64,000 nt of DNA. It comes from Lachnospiraceae bacterium (GTDB lineage: Bacteria; Bacillota; Clostridia; Lachnospirales; Lachnospiraceae). Positions 63,357 through 64,000 of the stretch are shown here, one piece after another (position 1 is the stretch's first letter; each line of letters begins with the position of its first letter). The stretch is from assembly GCA_024698075.1 (NCBI GenBank), contig JAILRP010000074.1, positions 1 through 64,000 on the forward strand, given 5' to 3'. The position numbers and the translations under genes are program-made. Under the pieces are notes generated by a model that was not told the DNA's origin, ran no database searches, and was given only the letters and a program-made list of their open reading frames with translations.

Positions 63357-64000
63357 CACTCTTCTTCGGCCGTGAACGTTACGGCAACAGGATTAGTCGT
63401 CTCCCATGTCCCTTCGGCGGACAGATATGTTATCGTCACAACGCCGCTCGGTATATCGGTTATGCCGCTCTTGGATACGGTATAAGGGAACGTTGTCGTG
63501 CTGTATCTTCCAAGTTCTTCTCCGGCAGGTGACAGCAGCACTATGACTGCCTCGCTCCCTTCCATGAAGTTAGCGGGTGCACCGACATCCACGGAGCACG
63601 AATACGTTTTGGTCTTGCGTCCGAGGCTGATCTTTAAGTCGACCGCGGTCCCCTTATCAACCATGCCGCCTGCGGCGGGAGCCTGCGAAATGACTTTGCC
63701 CTTTTCAATGGTATCCGATTCTTCCTCGGCAACCGTTCCGATCGTAAGGCCTTCCTCTTCTATCACAACCCTTGCTTCCTCTTCGGTCTTGCCCGAAAAG
63801 TCAGGCATCGTCATCTGTTCAACATTCTTTCCCGAGCTGATGACGACCGTTATGGGGCTTCCCTTAGCCGCAGTGGTCGCACCGAGCGGGTTCTGGGATA
63901 TGACCATTCCCTTCTCAACGCTGTCGCTTTCCTGCAGCTGTTTCTGCATCGAAAATCCTTCCTCGTCAAGCCGGACTTTCGCCTCGGCCTCGGTAAGGCC
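63356..64000 (-). CDS. C-terminal part of PASTA-domain Ser/Thr protein kinase (PrkC/StkP type)
   Basis: The last 214 codons are inside the window; the gene continues past 64000. Two nearly complete PASTA repeats are visible (VEKGMVISQNPLGATTAAKG; MPDFSGKTEEEARVVIEEEG with IEKGKVISQAPAAGGMVDKG) plus the end of another, then a C-terminal beta-rich extension (about the last 85 residues) ending EEE. PASTA repeats bind peptidoglycan fragments outside the cell. The kinase domain is out of view. Directly followed by rsgA. Confidence 0.88.
   Translation of the reverse strand, partial: GLTEAEAKVRLDEEGFSMQKQLQESDSVEKGMVISQNPLGATTAAKGSPITVVISSGKNVEQMTMPDFSGKTEEEARVVIEEEGLTIGTVAEEESDTIEKGKVISQAPAAGGMVDKGTAVDLKISLGRKTKTYSCSVDVGAPANFMEGSEAVIVLLSPAGEELGRYSTTTFPYTVSKSGITDIPSGVVTITYLSAEGTWETTNPVAVTFTAEEE

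Noticed and set aside
1..64000. CRISPR arrays, tRNA or rRNA genes, intact insertion sequences
   Set aside because: No regularly spaced repeats, cloverleaf-like sequences, rRNA blocks or transposase frames were recognised on either strand.

Overview
The window looks like a chromosomal segment of an anaerobic Clostridia-type Firmicute, most likely Lachnospiraceae. This is inferred from gene content: a PrkC-RsgA-Rpe housekeeping block, Rrf2-MnmA, FeoA/B/C with a Cys-rich FeoB partner, DUF6110, a ROK-controlled sugar operon, strong AGGAGG ribosome binding sites and frequent 4-14 nt gene overlaps. Almost every gene is on the minus strand. No rRNA, tRNA, CRISPR array or intact mobile element was seen.

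Layout. 1-1.1 kb: the start of a secreted or anchored protein running off the left edge, then a decay zone with remnants of an ICE-type DUF6017 replication protein and a DUF4143-type AAA ATPase. 1.1-8.2 kb: formate dehydrogenase locus (fdhD, mobA, a Cys-type molybdenum FDH with an N-terminal Fe-S arm, and a NuoF-tail/GltD-like flavoprotein). A plus-strand pair (ECF S-component and a sulfite-oxidase-like domain protein) sits behind a probable Moco riboswitch. 8.4-11.8 kb: ABC-exporter debris, then a P1B ATPase with a small DUF6110 partner. 11.8-17.5 kb: signalling operon (REC-GGDEF, solute-binding protein, hybrid kinase, lipoprotein). 17.7-25.1 kb: sugar operons (RbsA/C/B-like ABC importer; ROK regulator, fructokinase, AGE-family isomerase) linked by a shared TTAAC-N3-GTTAA operator. 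25.3-35.7 kb: paired ABC half-transporters with a TetR, MBL protein, two methyltransferases, a FeoA/B/C-HMA iron operon and a second TetR. 35.8-40.3 kb: TetR-MATE-rifampin-phosphotransferase-like operon behind a 12-bp-arm operator. 40.3-47.2 kb: Na/Pi transporter, triple-TPM protein, zinc-ribbon protein, chemoreceptor. 47.3-51.6 kb: MetI, MetN, MetQ, MnmA, Rrf2. 51.6-64 kb: a long tightly packed series in which PrkC (partial), RsgA and Rpe lead into a lipid-linked glycan cassette: UbiA-type phosphoribosyl-polyprenyl synthase, HAD, EamA-half, DRE-TIM aldolase fusion, HAD, TPP enzyme, GT2, SMR-like half-transporter, GT-C-like membrane protein and DegT aminotransferase.

How they work together. 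The Mo block makes, loads and possibly scavenges cofactor for the FDH. The sugar block is consistent with aldose import, isomerisation to a ketose and phosphorylation. The iron block shares GTTAGC half-site operators with the P-ATPase and ABC operons, suggesting a metal-responsive network. The right-hand cassette looks like an uncharacterised polyprenyl-phosphate sugar pathway for cell-surface modification. Functions are read from sequence motifs only; no database search was run.
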